Positions 21,802 to 33,282 of a DNA stretch of 64,000 nucleotides are shown here, in pieces. A program made the translations under genes and the position numbers. Position 1 is the stretch's first letter. Every line of letters starts with the position of its first letter. The stretch is taken from the NCBI GenBank assembly GCA_029962745.1, contig CM057165.1, positions 23,835,202 to 23,899,201 on the forward strand, in the 5' to 3' direction. Source of the stretch: Echinometra lucunter (taxonomy: Eukaryota; Echinodermata; Echinoidea; Camarodonta; Echinometridae). The notes below the pieces were generated by a model. It did not search any database and was not told the origin of the DNA. It saw only the letters and a program-made list of their open reading frames with translations.

Positions 21802-22215
21802 CAATGTTCGTGAGTTTTGACCCTTTTGACCAAGCATATTTCACAAAGCCCCTTTATTTGGACTCTCTCACAATGCTCTGTCATATTCACCACTGGACTT
21901 TATATCACATTTTCACAGCACCACTTTGTTTGGACTCTCTCGCAAATTGTGTCTGTCATATCACTGGACTTCATTACACTTTCATAAATTCACTTGCACT
22001 CTATACATTGTTCATGAGTTTTGACCCTTTTGATCAAGCATGATATTTCACATAGCCCCTTTATTTGGACGCTCTCACAATGCTCTGTCATATTCATCAC
22101 TGGACTTTATCACATTTTCACAACACCACTTTATTTGGACTCTCTCGCAAATTTTGTCTGTCATATCACTGGACTTCATTACACTTTCATAAATTCACTT
22201 GCACTCTATACATTG
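21802..22215 (+). repeat. Tandem duplication of about 205 bp
   Basis: Two head-to-tail copies, starting TTCGTGAGTTTTGACCCTTT (about 21804) and TTCATGAGTTTTGACCCTTT (about 22009), each run to GCACTCTATACATTG. Each unit has an internal partial repeat TATTTGGACTCTCTC.. ACTGGACTT. Divergence is a few per cent. Confidence 0.9.
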
Positions 22216-22560
22216 CCAGCCCATTTTGCTCTGTGTTTGAGCGCCGCGGACTATGTCTCTAGGCCAGTAATCATTGAACCAATTACCAGTCATATCCCCT
22301 TAGATCAATGTGGGCATCACAGTCTAACGACATAATATTGCAGTTTAAGGCTGTAACCATAGAGTTAAATACGTAACTCTATGGCTGTAACACTGTAGCG
22401 CCGTACATTTACGCCATTACGCAGACGGCATATTTTAAGCATTTTTATTTTAGTGTTCAAACGTTTTGTTATGTATCACCTCCGGCCAATGTGTGATGAC
22501 TTGGTGACTGTAATGTGTTGCCGTGCACACATTGTATGACCTTTTTTTTTTGGTATTGTA

Positions 22561-23153
22561 TAGACCAATTTCACCTCCGGTTTATGTTACTTGGCCCTCT
22601 ATCAGCGACGCCATTGCTGCGGTGGGCAAGCGCGCTGACCGCGATTGGCTCTGTGTACAAAATGAATGTAAGAAGTGAGATATGCCCTGATATCGTTCCT
22701 TTTACTTTATTCCAGGGGAGCGTTTCATGAAGAGTTTTGTCAGTGATTTTCACTGACCAATTTGCTTTCAGCCAATTAGATGCGAGGATTTTCAGTAGCT
22801 TATAACATTTGTCGGTGATTTTCACCGACAAAACTCTTCATGAAACGGCTTCTCACATAAACAGGCTTCATGCAAAAGCGAGTGAATTTCGCACTAAGTT
22901 AGCTTTCAATTTTTTAACTTTCTCCAATTCTTGTGGCATATGAGCACCGCAGAGCTGCGACCTGAACTTCCCTAATAATTTCTCATTGCAAATATCAAAA
23001 GAAATCTGCATATATTGGTCAAAATAGACAAAAAATCGAACGAATGTACATAACGCGCAGACTTCAGTACTATAAAAGTTGGAGCGCCCACCGCGCAGTA
23101 TGTCGAACTGTGTCGAACAGTCTGCTGCTCTCTTGCGTTGTGGGATTGGTCTA
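22561..23153 (+). mobile_element. Family-D MITE (D1), interrupted by a nested hairpin MITE
   Basis: The left end TAGACCAATTTCACCTCCGG and right end GGGATTGGTCTA are inverted. The interior matches, in opposite orientation, the copy at 30900-31697: GTTGTGGGATTGGTCTA, CATGAATCAAAAGCAAGTG-like and GCGCGCTGACCGCGATTGGC segments. A 5'-flanking TA fits a TA-target element; the right flank is TT. A GGGGAGCGTTTCATGAAG hairpin element sits inside (22715-22848), and the other copy lacks it. Confidence 0.85.
22715..22848. mobile_element. Hairpin MITE family E (E1), nested in D1
   Basis: GGGGAGCGTTTCATGAAGAG at the left pairs with CTCTTCATGAAACGGCTTC at the right. The arms extend through GTGATTTTCACTGAC/GTCGGTGATTTTCACCGAC. 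A near-identical copy is at 38876-39010, which fixes the ends. Being inside D1, it is younger than D1. Confidence 0.85.
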
Positions 23154-23434
23154 TTGTATAATTTTCCTTTAGTTCCGTGACGCCATGTTGGGTATAACTA
23201 TTTTCGATCCGTCATCGGTGTGTACCAAGTCACATGAGGTCTAATTTGTAGATGTAATTTGATAGACTGTAAAAAGAAGTATATGAAGAGTATATTCATA
23301 TTATTGCGGGTATGATCAATTACATACTTAGGTAGATCTATGGTATTCACAGTATAGAAGACACGCAGCAATCACATGGCAAAAAGCAAATGACATGATG
23401 AAATAGAGTACATTTTTTTCATAATAATATTATA

Positions 23435-23690
23435 TTAATATTAATGATAATGATAATGTTTTATTGACCAAGGGTAGCCGCTTCAGGTTTTTCAACTGCT
23501 CTCCCAGCGGGCCCTGCATAACATAATGTTATCATTACCCCTCTCCATTATTTTACGTTGAGCGCCTGGCTGGAAGGCAGAAGGTCTTATTCTTTAAGTC
23601 TTTGGTGTGACTCGGCCAGGGATCGAACCCGCGACCTCCCGTTCATGAGGCGGACGCTCTATCAATTGAGCCAACATGCCCGGTATATTA
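23435..23690 (-). mobile_element. tRNA-derived SINE
   Basis: Read on the minus strand, the head at about 23688-23603 has a box-A-like TTGGCTCAATTGATAGAGC, an anticodon-arm-like CCGCCTCATGAACGGG and a box B GGGTTCGATCCC. A non-tRNA body and a (ATAATG)-type tail at 23430-23460 follow. The acceptor arms (ACCGGGC against GAGTCAC) do not pair, so it is a SINE rather than a functional tRNA. Polymerase III would transcribe it from these internal boxes. Confidence 0.75.
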
Positions 23691-24020
23691 CATATTTGGC
23701 TATAAAAGATGTCATGCCTTAATTGTCACTACTTTCGACCCCTCTCTGTCTCTTCTTCATTATCATCTTCATCCTCTTCCTGATACTGGAATAAACCCTC
23801 AAACTTTGTACCATGTTTGACTAAGACTCTCCGCACGGCTTTTGGGAAATTTGAGAATAGTCTAACACTAACACATCCCTTCAGAAAATGATATTTGGGC
23901 ATCTGCTGCTTGAATATTTCACGAGCGAGCATTTTGGGTTTTTTTTATTGTTTTGTTTTGTTCATTCTGACAACAGGATCTAGTGTATTGTTAACCCCCT
24001 TCTCGTGCTTTGGTTACCTA

Positions 24021-24520
24021 CAATAATATTTACTGGCATCTTCTCTTCTCACAGAAGGTATAGGAATAATAGTCACTGTCGCAGGCCGTTATTTCCTGAA
24101 ATTTCATCTATGTTATGTCAAATTGCGGCTCGAATCCTTTCTGTTTTGTTTGTTTTGTTTTGTTAATTCTACCCTTCACAATAGTTCTGGTATAGTTAAA
24201 AGAACATCCCTTCACTGCTATTGTCTAAAATATGTGGAACAGGTGTCACATGCATATTCACCTGGAACTACATGATTAAACATAATAGCTGTGAAGGGAT
24301 GTTCTTTTGACTACCAGAACCATTGTGAAGGGTAGAATGAGAGGTTGTTTATTTTGTCCGCTTTCTTTGTCCGCCATGTTCATATAGTGCGTGCTTAGTA
24401 CAATAATATTTACTGGTATCTTCTCTTCTCACAGAGGGTATAGGAATAATGGTCAATGTCATAGGCCCTCATTTCCTGAAATTCCATCTATTTTTAGTCA
24501 ACTCGCCGCTCGAATCCTTG
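24021..24520. repeat. Direct repeats of about 120 bp flanking an inverted-repeat MITE
   Basis: CAATAATATTTACTGGCATC.. GCGGCTCGAATCCTT (24021-24140) recurs at 24401-24520 with about 10% differences. The inverted-repeat element at 24166-24338 lies between them. This could be a larger transposon with subterminal repeats or a duplication spanning the MITE. Confidence 0.75.
24166..24338. mobile_element. Hairpin MITE with TIR ATTCTACCCTTCACAAT
   Basis: The left arm ATTCTACCCTTCACAATAGT and right arm ACCATTGTGAAGGGTAGAAT pair, continuing through TAAAAGAACATCCCTTCAC / GTGAAGGGATGTTCTTTTGA. Total 173 bp, arms about 55 bp. No coding capacity. Confidence 0.9.
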
Positions 24521-24734
24521 CAGCTATGTAGGCCTAACTAACAATTTATGAGTAGAAGAATAACATAAACTCTGGATAGAGAGACAAGATGCAAAGCTAT
24601 GTCATATCTTAAGAATAGTAATATACCCGGCATTGCTTATGATATGAAAATACGAGGCGAGGGAGCGCTTCCTGGTTTCTCCTTTTTTCATTCCCCCTTT
24701 TCCTTTCTTTTCATCTCTTTGAAAAAATATCACT

Positions 24735-24842
24735 ACTTCGAAAAGTAGGGGTGGGTGGGGATATTTTTACACACCACCCCCCCCCCCCTCTCCAAAAAGT
24801 GGGGTATATATACCCCCATCAACCTGGGATTAACGCCAGTGG
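24735..24842 (+). mobile_element. Family-A end fragment
   Basis: AAAAGTAGGGGTGGGTGGGG, GATATTTTTACACACCACCC, C-run, CTCCAAAAAGTGGGG and the terminus GGGATTAACGCCAGTG match the right end of family A. The left part is missing. Confidence 0.7.
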
Positions 24843-24989
24843 AAGCGGAATGAGTGAGCCAAAAATAGCAATTCTTGTTAAGAAAGAAGTGTTATTTGGT
24901 AATAAAGAAAGGACCACTGTAGGCCTGTTAGATATCTGAATGACAATCATGATCACCTTGCTGCCAAATGTGACTTTACTTTGGTACCT

Positions 24990-25880
24990 CGCTGGTCCAG
25001 TTGTTTGCTGTCTCGCATAACAAATCTGTTTATAGATATTACAAGCGAGCGAGGAAACACACATTCTTTTGACGATAGAAGTATTATTTCGTCATCGAAA
25101 TGATCTTAACACGTTTGGAAAATGTACATTCGGTTACCTCACTCGCCGGATTTCTTTTAAATTTATTATTTATTTATTTATTCATTTATTTATTTATTTC
25201 CGAAACTCCTGAATCTAAACATACGAGCCAAAACAGCAAGTGAGGAAAAATATACACTTTTGGGGGGTAGAAGTGATAAATCGTCATTGAAATATACTAT
25301 GGGCCTATAATTCCATTTGGTCACCTCGCTTGCCGAATTTGTTTGCTTTCCCAACCATCCTGTATGCTGTATCCATAATACGAGCGAGCGCAGCGAGCGA
25401 GGAAAAAAGATACACTTTTGTTGGTAGAGTGACAATTCGTCATTAAAATACAAAATTGGGCCTATAAGATATCTAAATTCGGTCACCTCGCTCGCTCAAT
25501 TGGTCTTGCTGACCCAACCATCCTGTACCTAAATGTCATACGAGCGAGTGCAGCTATCGAGTGAGAAGAAATATACACCCTTTGTAGGTAGAAGGGACAA
25601 TTCGTCATCAAAATTATGGGCTAATAAGATATCTAAAATCGGTCACCTCGCATGCCAAATTCGTTTGCTTTCCCAACCATCATGTATCTAAATATCATAC
25701 CAGCGAGTGCAGCGAGCGAGGAAAAAAAAGACTTCTTTTTTTATAGTCGTCATCAAAATACAATAAAATCCTCTGTAAGATATCTAAATACATATTCAAT
25801 CACCTATCTGCCAAATATGAAGCTATTTGGGCGCCTAGCTTGCAGTCCTAAACTATTTTATTCCTACAAGTCAGCGAAGC
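24990..25880 (-). repeat. Tandem repeat of about 155 bp carrying CpG mirror-like motifs
   Basis: About five units, each with a CGAGCGAGNGCAGCGAGCGA core, a GAGGAAAAAAGATACACTTT stretch, ATTCGTCATCAAAATAC, GGGCCTATAAGATATCTAAA and TCGGTCACCTCGC. Unit cores lie near 25038, 25225, 25381, 25541 and 25700. Divergence between units is substantial. A (TTTA)n tract at 25156-25198 interrupts the array. Confidence 0.8.
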
Positions 25881-25969
25881 GAGCTATACAAACAAAAGCT
25901 CTATTTTCTTTAAAATGTAGATTTGTCACTGACATTCAAATGATTTTCATAATGTATATCTTCCTGCAG

Positions 25970-26372
25970 CACCGACGTAAATCCACTCTGAGGAGTGGGG
26001 GGGGGGGGGGAATGATTGACTTTTTTGACGATGTTTTTTCTGTCGATCTCACACTTAAGTATAAGCACACACCCTCACTGACCCCCACAGACCCCCCTAC
26101 ACACATTTTAATAATTATTTTGCGAGCGAGCGAAGCGAGCGAGCCAAAAATAACCACTTTTTTGGTTTTCAATCGCATTTTCAAATAGAAATTCTAAAAT
26201 ATGATGGTTGTTTATGACAGATATTCAAAGATTTTACTAACAGATTGATTAAAATATATTTTCTTTCTTAAAAAGTGGGGGGGGGGGGGGATATTTGTAC
26301 ACGCCATCCCCCCTCTCCAAAAAGTGGGGGATATATCCCCCCTATCCCCCCCCCCCGGGATTTACGCCAGTG
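25970..26372 (+). mobile_element. Family-A hAT MITE (A2), intact
   Basis: A 403-bp element from CACCGACGTAAATCC to GGGATTTACGCCAGTG with perfect 8-bp target duplications TCCTGCAG (25962-25969 and 26373-26380). It is inverted relative to, and nearly identical with, A1 at 3587-3985, so both moved recently. One mirror-repeat module lies at 26120-26142. Confidence 0.93.
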
Positions 26373-26686
26373 TCCTGCAGAATGCCATGATATTCGGGCA
26401 TCTCGCTACTGGAATAATGCAATAACTAAAAATTAAACATATTCATTTTCCAGACATTTTCAACGTATTCATGGGCTCATAACGTTACCTTTATGCTTCT
26501 GACCACTGTAGTAAACATGTTGTAATCATTCAATGGGACAAAATAATACATTCCAAATCCACAAATTCCCAGGTGGTCTTAAACAATTTCAAATGATGGT
26601 TCTACTACTTCTATCATCACTACTACTAATACTGCCGCTACTACTTCAAATAACAACTGGCAAGGTATAACAATTATTCCTGAAGC

Positions 26687-27676
26687 CAGTGGCGGCACCA
26701 GGATTGTTAAAGTGGGGGGGGGGGGCAAATGGAGGGCAAAAGAAAATGCTGGGGGGCAGGGGCAGTCAAATATTTTTTTGCGTGCCTATGGAAAAATCGA
26801 GCGTGAAGCGCGAGTTTTAGTCGCCGGCGTAAATCCACTTTGAGGAGTGGGGGGGGGGGATAATTGAATTTTCAGACAATTTTTTTTTCCTCTTACACAC
26901 ATTTTAATATCAATTTTATCAAGCGAGCGAAGAAAAAATAACCGCTTTTTTTGTTTTTAATCGCATTTTCGAATGAACATTCTGAAATATGACGAGCGTG
27001 CGAAATGGCCACTTTTCTTGTTTGTAATCGCATTTTAGAAAAAAAAATTATAAAATATGATGAGCGAGCGAAGCGAGCGAGCCAAAAATAACCACTTTTG
27101 GGGGTTTTCAATTGCATTTTCTAATAAAAATTTTAAAACATGATGGTTGTTTATGATAGATATTCAAAATTTTTACTAACTGATAAATCAAAATATATTT
27201 TCCTCCTTAAAAAGTGAGGGGGATATTTGTACACGCCACCCCCCACCCCTCCAAAAAGGGAGGATATATCCCCCATCCCCCCTGGGATCTACGCCAATGC
27301 TTTCAGTGGCCCCAATAAACATTTTTCTGTTACACCTGCATATAGAGAGAAATTTTGTAAAATCAGGTAATGCTTAATGGGGCAAAGATATTGATCAAAA
27401 CTAGATCATGAACTGAACATTTACATTACAAACTAACAGTGTGCAAGGAAGCCAACAGCGACTGAGTTAGAAAATTGTCAAGTTTTGAAGAGCGGAAAAT
27501 GGTATTTTAGAGCACTTCACAGCATGAATATGATGCTTATGACAACATCTACTTATTTACAAATTACTGTATTATTTTTCTTTTCAGTCCTCAAAATTTC
27601 GGGGGGGGGGGGGGCAAAGCTTCTGAGTGGGGGGCAAATGCCCCCCATCCCCCCCCCCCCCTTGGTGCTGCCACTG
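26687..27676 (+). mobile_element. Family-B hAT MITE (B1) with nested family-A element
   Basis: Ends CAGTGGCGGCACCAGG and CTTGGTGCTGCCACTG are inverted. The flanks carry the perfect 8-bp duplication CCTGAAGC (26679-26686 and 27677-27684). The element is 990 bp because a family-A element (about 26822-27299) interrupts it. Subtracting that leaves about 510 bp, close to the 548-bp copy at 44924-45471. Long G/C-runs lie near both ends. Confidence 0.93.
26822..27299 (+). mobile_element. Family-A hAT MITE (A3), nested in B1
   Basis: From CGCCGGCGTAAATCC to GGGATCTACGCCAATG. Flanking octamers GTTTTAGT and CTTTCAGT agree at six of eight positions, a decayed target duplication. It holds three internal modules of about 80 bp, two of them with broken mirror motifs. 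The split point in B1 follows GCGCGAGTTTTAGT, a sequence found intact in B2 (45343-45356, complement). Confidence 0.75.
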
Positions 27677-27684
27677 CCTGAAGC

Positions 27685-28260
27685 TCTCCCAGTGGAAAAC
27701 AAAAACAAAACAAAACAAACAAAACACAACAACAAAATAAGGAAAACAAAACAAACCATACAACTTCCAGGACGCTACTTCATTAATGTATTTTTAGCAT
27801 ATGTCCCTTAAGATTTGAAGAGAATTCAGAAAACTTAATGAAATATGCCACGGCAGGAAGCAAGGAATACTGATCTGACTCTGCTGGATGTATAATAACA
27901 ATTGGCTACATCCCACTCATAAAAAACAATGTAACGTAATTGCAGTAATTAATGAGAAAATTTAGCCTCTGACAAGCAAGCAAGCAAGCAAAAATTGAAA
28001 AAAATGAAAAAAAAAATTATGATGAAAACATGTCCTTGCTTGTAATTGCCATTTCACCTTCCAGCTTTAGTGAGCATGACTGTCCTGATGAATGAAGACA
28101 ATCATCTTTGCTATCGACATGATTACTGTTGGGTAATGCATAGTCTATACCTAATTAACTAATTGAGATTGCCCGTCAGCCCATTATGGCTTCAGTAATG
28201 AACAAGCCAATAGCTGTATAATGTGTCTCTCCACATCCGTGTGCAATCAATCTTATAGGT
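27685..28260. other. Gene-free spacer
   Basis: A/C-rich simple sequence (27697-27760) and AT-rich DNA. No exon or repeat family recognised. Confidence 0.4.
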
Positions 28261-28261
28261 A

Positions 28262-29335
28262 AATTGTAATTTGACCACATTTGACCATTGACCTACAAAC
28301 ATGGCCTTCATACCCCCAAATTACACCGAGGTCCTTATCTACCGTCCAAGTTCGGTTACAAATGGACTTATGGCTCGAAAGTTCCCAACCCCAGTAGAAT
28401 CTTGCAAGTAAATGTTAACATTTGACCTACATACCTGACCTTTGACCCCTAAATAACGTTAAGGCCACTGTAAGGCATGTACCATCCAAGTTTGGTTACA
28501 AACGGGCTAGTGGTTCAAAAGTTACTAACCCCAGTAGAAAATGTCAACATTTAACTCATTTGAACTTTGGCCTACATACATGACCTTTGACTCCCAAATT
28601 AAATTTTAGTCCCACGTTTGGTGACAAAAAGGTACTCACCCCAGTAGAAAATGTTAAAATTTTAACTCATTTGAATTTTGAGCTACAAACATGACTTTGA
28701 CCCCCCAAATTAAATTGAGGTCCTAAGTTTGGTTACAAATGGGCTAGTGGTTCAATAGTTACTAACCCTGACCTCATTTGACCTTTGACCTACATACATG
28801 ATCTTTGACCACCAAATTTCATTATAGAGCCCCTATAGAGCATACCAGGCCCCTACAAAGCTTCGCCATTTTGTCCAAATTCATTAGAAGGCCGACCTAA
28901 GCAGTAAGCACTTTTAATATTCATGATAAAAAATGAATAATTCATTTTGTAGGATGCTTCCAACCAGGATTGTGCGTTTGCACACGTTTTGACCTTTGAC
29001 CTTCATACATGACATTTGACCCCCAAATTAAATTCAGGTCCATATAGAGCATCTACCATCTAAGTTTGGTTACAAATGGGCTTTTGATTCAATAGTTACT
29101 AACCCCATTTCAAAATGTGAACATTTGACCTCATTTGACCTTTGACCTACATACATGACCTTTGACCTCCAAATTATATTGAGGTCCCTATTATAGAGCA
29201 TCTACCATCCAAGTTTGGTTCCAAACGGGCAAACGGTTGCAAAATTATCCAAGTTTTGTAAGCATTACGGACGGACAGACGACGGATGGACGCCGCTAAA
29301 GATCCTTAAGTCTCACTCCACCTTTGGTGGCTCGA
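28262..29335 (+). repeat. DR1-bearing long repeat, second subtype
   Basis: Degenerate tandem units of about 120-150 bp with CATTTGACCTTTGACCTACA, CATACATGACCTTTGACC, CCAAATTAAATTGAGGTCC, ACCATCCAAGTTTGGTTACA and AACGGGCTAGTGGTTC. It ends in GGACGGACAGACGACGGATG and a CACCTTTGGTGGCTCGAC tail. Perfect DR1 motifs TGACCTTTGACCT lie at 28779-28791, 28990-29002 and 29135-29147. It differs from the 11-kb and 42-kb subtype but shares the architecture and the (GGAC)n end. Confidence 0.85.
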
Positions 29336-29636
29336 CAAAATTAAGAAAACTATATTATGCTCAACATTCCAACACTATGTGCTGACCACAAAGCAGACAT
29401 CTACCTAAAATATCTTGTAAAACTTCACTTCTTGAAATTTTCAACATAATCTCTGATTGGTGATCATCTTATAAACCCTAATATAACCGGGGGGGGGGGG
29501 CCATAATGGCCCCCCTGTCGAATTTTTGACAGTACTCCGCAACGACTAGATGTATCAATCCGAGATTCAATGACTTTTTTCTCTGATCCTTCCCACACGT
29601 TTTGATACCAAATTTATGTCGATCGGACCTACGGTG

Positions 29637-32312
29637 CCGCACAGTGGGCCAGGGCGAGACCAAAGTGCGCCAAAAGTCATTTTGGGCAATTTAATTTTTT
29701 CAATTTTTGTCATGCCCTATTGAAAGACAATACTTTGAAGAATACTTCAGTAAAATATCTAACTCCGGTATGTACATTAAGGGTGTGGATTTCCTACTTC
29801 AAACCGCAGAACTCGACATAGTGTGCGTTTCAGTGCAAATAGTGACCAATTTGATAAATAAGTTATTTAAACATGTAGTTTTAAACTTATCGATCTAAAA
29901 TTGCTCCCACATATTCCTGATAGTTCATTTGACTGTATGAATGGGTTAAAATGGATAGAAACACAATCTTCGTGAATATAATAAGGTAATTATCGTACAA
30001 AATTGACTGATTTTCCATGTTTTTCATAAATCAAGAAGAAACGTTTAGATTTCCACGGATTTCCAAATCAATTTTATCACCAGCGTTTTCCCTGATGTCT
30101 CAGCTTTAAGCTGATACCAAATTTGGCTGCCACCTTCTGCCACTTTTTATGTTAGAGCCGATTTTCCCTGGCACATTACCCGGAAAATCAGGTTATTTTG
30201 GGCCGCACGGCTGCTGAAGGATTCTCCGTCATTATACAGCGGCGCATGGGGGCGCGCATGACTCTTTACACGCGGTTGCCGTATAGGTACGTTGGGCAAG
30301 CACAATATGCAAAAGAAATTGCGCCATAGTGTAACCTAATGAAACCGAGTTGGCCAGACGCTCTCTAAAGTGGTACTGTTTACACGGCAAGGTCCCATAA
30401 ACTCAATAAGAAGTAAACAAGATTTATAAATATTATTATAGGACTTGATTTAGTTGCTGAAAAAACCCCTCTTCCAAAGGTTAAGGTGTACTAACTACTT
30501 AAAGCTAAAACTTTCCCCTGCGATATATGTATGGTACATGATTTCGATTCTACACTTCACAGCTAAAAGGTGACGATTCACACCATGCACATGGTATGAA
30601 TTCTTAAAACTTATTCATTAATTCTTTTATAATATTTATTTCATGCAATTTTTCATACAACTGAAACCCTTTCTTAGTTGCTTAATTATTCACTTCATTT
30701 TCCTTTTTCCTAATCTGTTATCATTCCAGTAGCATTTAAAAGAAAACACATGGTTCAAGGTGTTGAGCTCATGACTGATCCATTCAATCGATTTATCTTT
30801 TCATCTACCTATCTATCTACACGTATCCTTCTCTATCTATCCATCCATCCATATCCGTATAGTATTCCTCTATCTATATCCTATTCATCCACATATCTAT
30901 AGACCAATTTCACAACGCAAGAGGGCAGCAGACTGTTCGACACAGTTCGACACAGTTCGACATACTGCGGTGGGCGCTCCAACTTTTATAGTACACAAGT
31001 CAATAGCGGTTATGTACATTCGTTCGATTTTTTGTCTATTTTGACCAATATATGCAGATTTCTTTTAATATCTACAATGAGAAATTGTCAGGGAAGTTCA
31101 GGTCGCAGCTGTGCGGTGCTCGAATGCCACAAGAATTGGAGAAAGTTTAAAAATTGGAAGCTAACTGAGTGCGCAATTCACTTGCTTTTGATTCATGAAG
31201 CCTGTTTGTGTGAGAAGCCGTAGTCCCTACACAGGTTTCCGTAAGCAATGCGAAGGAATCCGTCTCCAGTGGGTAAAAATATCAACAGAAAGGACTTTGA
31301 AGTCAAGAAACATTATCATTATGTACTTTGGCGTAAAATTTAGTGAGTGAAAACATGACTTTGTAAACAGGGTAAGATTGAGGGCTCCCGTTTACTACGG
31401 CTTCTATGCTGCAATCGAACTTATACTGACAAAACTAAGTTGAAAAACTATCGAAAGTACAAAAATACATCATACCTTCATCTGTCAGATATGGCCATGG
31501 TCTTACCTCATGCACCCATGTATCCATGCTTTATTTTATTGATCTAGAATAAAATAAATGGAACAATATTAGGGCATATCTCATATCTTACATTCATTTT
31601 GTACACAGAGCCAATCGCAGTCAGCGCGCTTGCCCACAGCAGCAATGGCGTCGCCGATAGAGGGCCAAATACATAAACCGGAGGTGAAATTGGTCTATAG
31701 GTATTTTTCTGTTTATCCATCCATCTGTCTCAAGACATATTCATCAATCTATTTACTCCTGTGATTTACACACATTCATATCTTTCTCTCTGTCTATCTA
31801 TCTATCCATCTATCCATCTATCTATCTGCATATATTCCTCTTCTAGGTAATTCTTCGGAAATAATTTCGAAGACTCTTCGAAATAATGCATTCCTCTTAC
31901 GTTATGAACAATAGGCCTACGAAAATGGACTAAAAGAATGCATGGACTTCATCAGTCAATATCGTGTTCGTTAACTCCATGATACCTGAAGAATTACTTT
32001 GTACATTCATACCTATAAAAGACTTTCTGTACATTATACTGAGATATGTAGAGGGGAAAAGCAATGACATAACGTGCAAAAGTTTATTGAGAAGAACTTC
32101 GAATGGCTCATAGAGACATAAGCTCTCACTGATTTCGGCAGCCAATCAGAAATCAGTGTTTTAATGACGTCACATGTGTTTGAAATTGTTTTCATTGGAT
32201 TCTACGTATCTGATTACCCTTAAACCCATCATTTAACCATAATATTAGAGTAAAACTGAGTGAATATGAATTTTGGCGCACTTTGGAGCTATCCTGGCCC
32301 ACTGTGTGCCGG
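29637..32312. mobile_element. DNA transposon remnant with TIR CACAGTGGGCCAGG
   Basis: GCACAGTGGGCCAGGGC.. CCAAAGTGCGCCAAAAGT at 29637-29672 is the inverted partner of TTTTGGCGCACTTTGGAG.. CCTGGCCCACTGTGTGC at 32270-32309. The length of 2.7 kb includes a nested family-D MITE at 30900-31697. No transposase motif was recognised in the remaining 1.9 kb, so it is non-autonomous or decayed. The target duplication is unresolved. Confidence 0.7.
30900..31697 (-). mobile_element. Family-D MITE (D2), full length
   Basis: Ends TAGACCAATTTCAC and GTGAAATTGGTCTA are perfect inverted repeats over at least 14 bp and are flanked by TA on both sides (a TA target). It is 798 bp and inverted relative to D1 at 22561-23153, and shares TGCGGTGGGCGCTCCAACTT and CAGCGCGCTTGCCCACAGC segments with it. 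It sits inside the 2.7-kb element at 29637-32312. Confidence 0.85.
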
Positions 32313-32482
32313 TGTCAGATTACGATTACGAACACAAGTCGTTAAAATTTCACTATTTCTGTATATGACTGTGTACAAACCTATGGGCAAAATCAGAAAC
32401 TTTTCAAAATTACATGTGAATACTGTCAAGAAAGAATAATTACTCTCTCTAAATAGTGAGAAACATCAAACACACACTCTCA

Positions 32483-32870
32483 CATACCCACACACACACA
32501 CACCCACACCACGTTTAAAAAAAACAAAGAAATACATAGGGAATTTGTAAAGCAATAGAATACATAACAGAAAAAAATTGATAACCCATGTTTTTAGTAA
32601 AGGAGTCAATGTGAATGTTATGAAAAAAAATTTCTACCAAAAATCATTGTTCCTAATGCTTTATTCAATGAGATATAGCCAAACCTATGATTTCTCACAT
32701 AAAATAGCATAAATTAATTCATATGAAATAAAACAAAACAATTTGATAAAATCTAACCATATAGCCTTGTAAATTACATCATTCACTACCCTCATGCCAA
32801 TTTTCGTGCCGATCCAGCGATCCACGGCCGAGATTATAGGGGGGCCTCTCACATACCCACACACACACAT

Positions 32871-32904
<34 letters not shown>

Positions 32905-33250
32905 ACACAAAGACGTTTAAAAAAACCAAAGAAATACATGAGGAATTTGTAAAATAGAATACATAACAGAAAAAAATTGATAACCCATGTTTTTAGTAAA
33001 GGAGTCAACGTGCATGTTATGAAAAACATTTCTACCAAAAATCAATGTTCCTAAAGCTTTATTCAGTGAGATATCGCCAAAACTGTGATTTCTCACATAA
33101 AATAGCATAAATTAATTAATATAAAATGAAATAAAACAATTTGATAAAATCTAACCATATTGCCTTGTAGATTACATCATTCACTACCCTCATGCCAATT
33201 TTCGTGCCGATCCAGCGATCCAGCGCCGAGATTATAGGGGGGGGCCATAA
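32483..33250 (+). repeat. Tandem duplication of about 390 bp with (CA)n
   Basis: The segment from ACATACCCACACACACAC through GAAATACATAGGGAATTTGT, TTGATAACCCATGTTTTTAG and GTGCCGATCCAGCGATCCA to GAGATTATAGGGG occurs at about 32483-32845 and 32850-33240. The (CA)n lengths differ, and other differences are a few per cent. Confidence 0.9.
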
Positions 33251-33282
33251 TGTCACCCCCCCCCCCCCCCTGGATAACTAGA

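Larger units (their letters stand above)
29488..33282. mobile_element. Possible large composite element bounded by poly-G / CATAATGGC ends
   Basis: The left boundary is CCGGGGGGGGGG then CCATAATGGCCCCC. The right boundary, read as complement, is CC(A)GGGG... then TGACATTATGGCCCCCC. These could be terminal inverted repeats of a 3.8-kb composite holding the elements listed inside. No target duplication is convincing. Confidence 0.35.

Noticed and set aside
23600..23688. Apparent minus-strand tRNA gene with box A, box B and CAT in the anticodon position
   Set aside because: The acceptor stem does not pair, the anticodon stem has a mismatch, and a SINE-like body and tail follow.
25652..26188. 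178-residue open frame across 25.65-26.19 kb
   Set aside because: It crosses the end of the 155-bp tandem array and the left half of an hAT MITE with a clean target duplication. No protein domain is seen.
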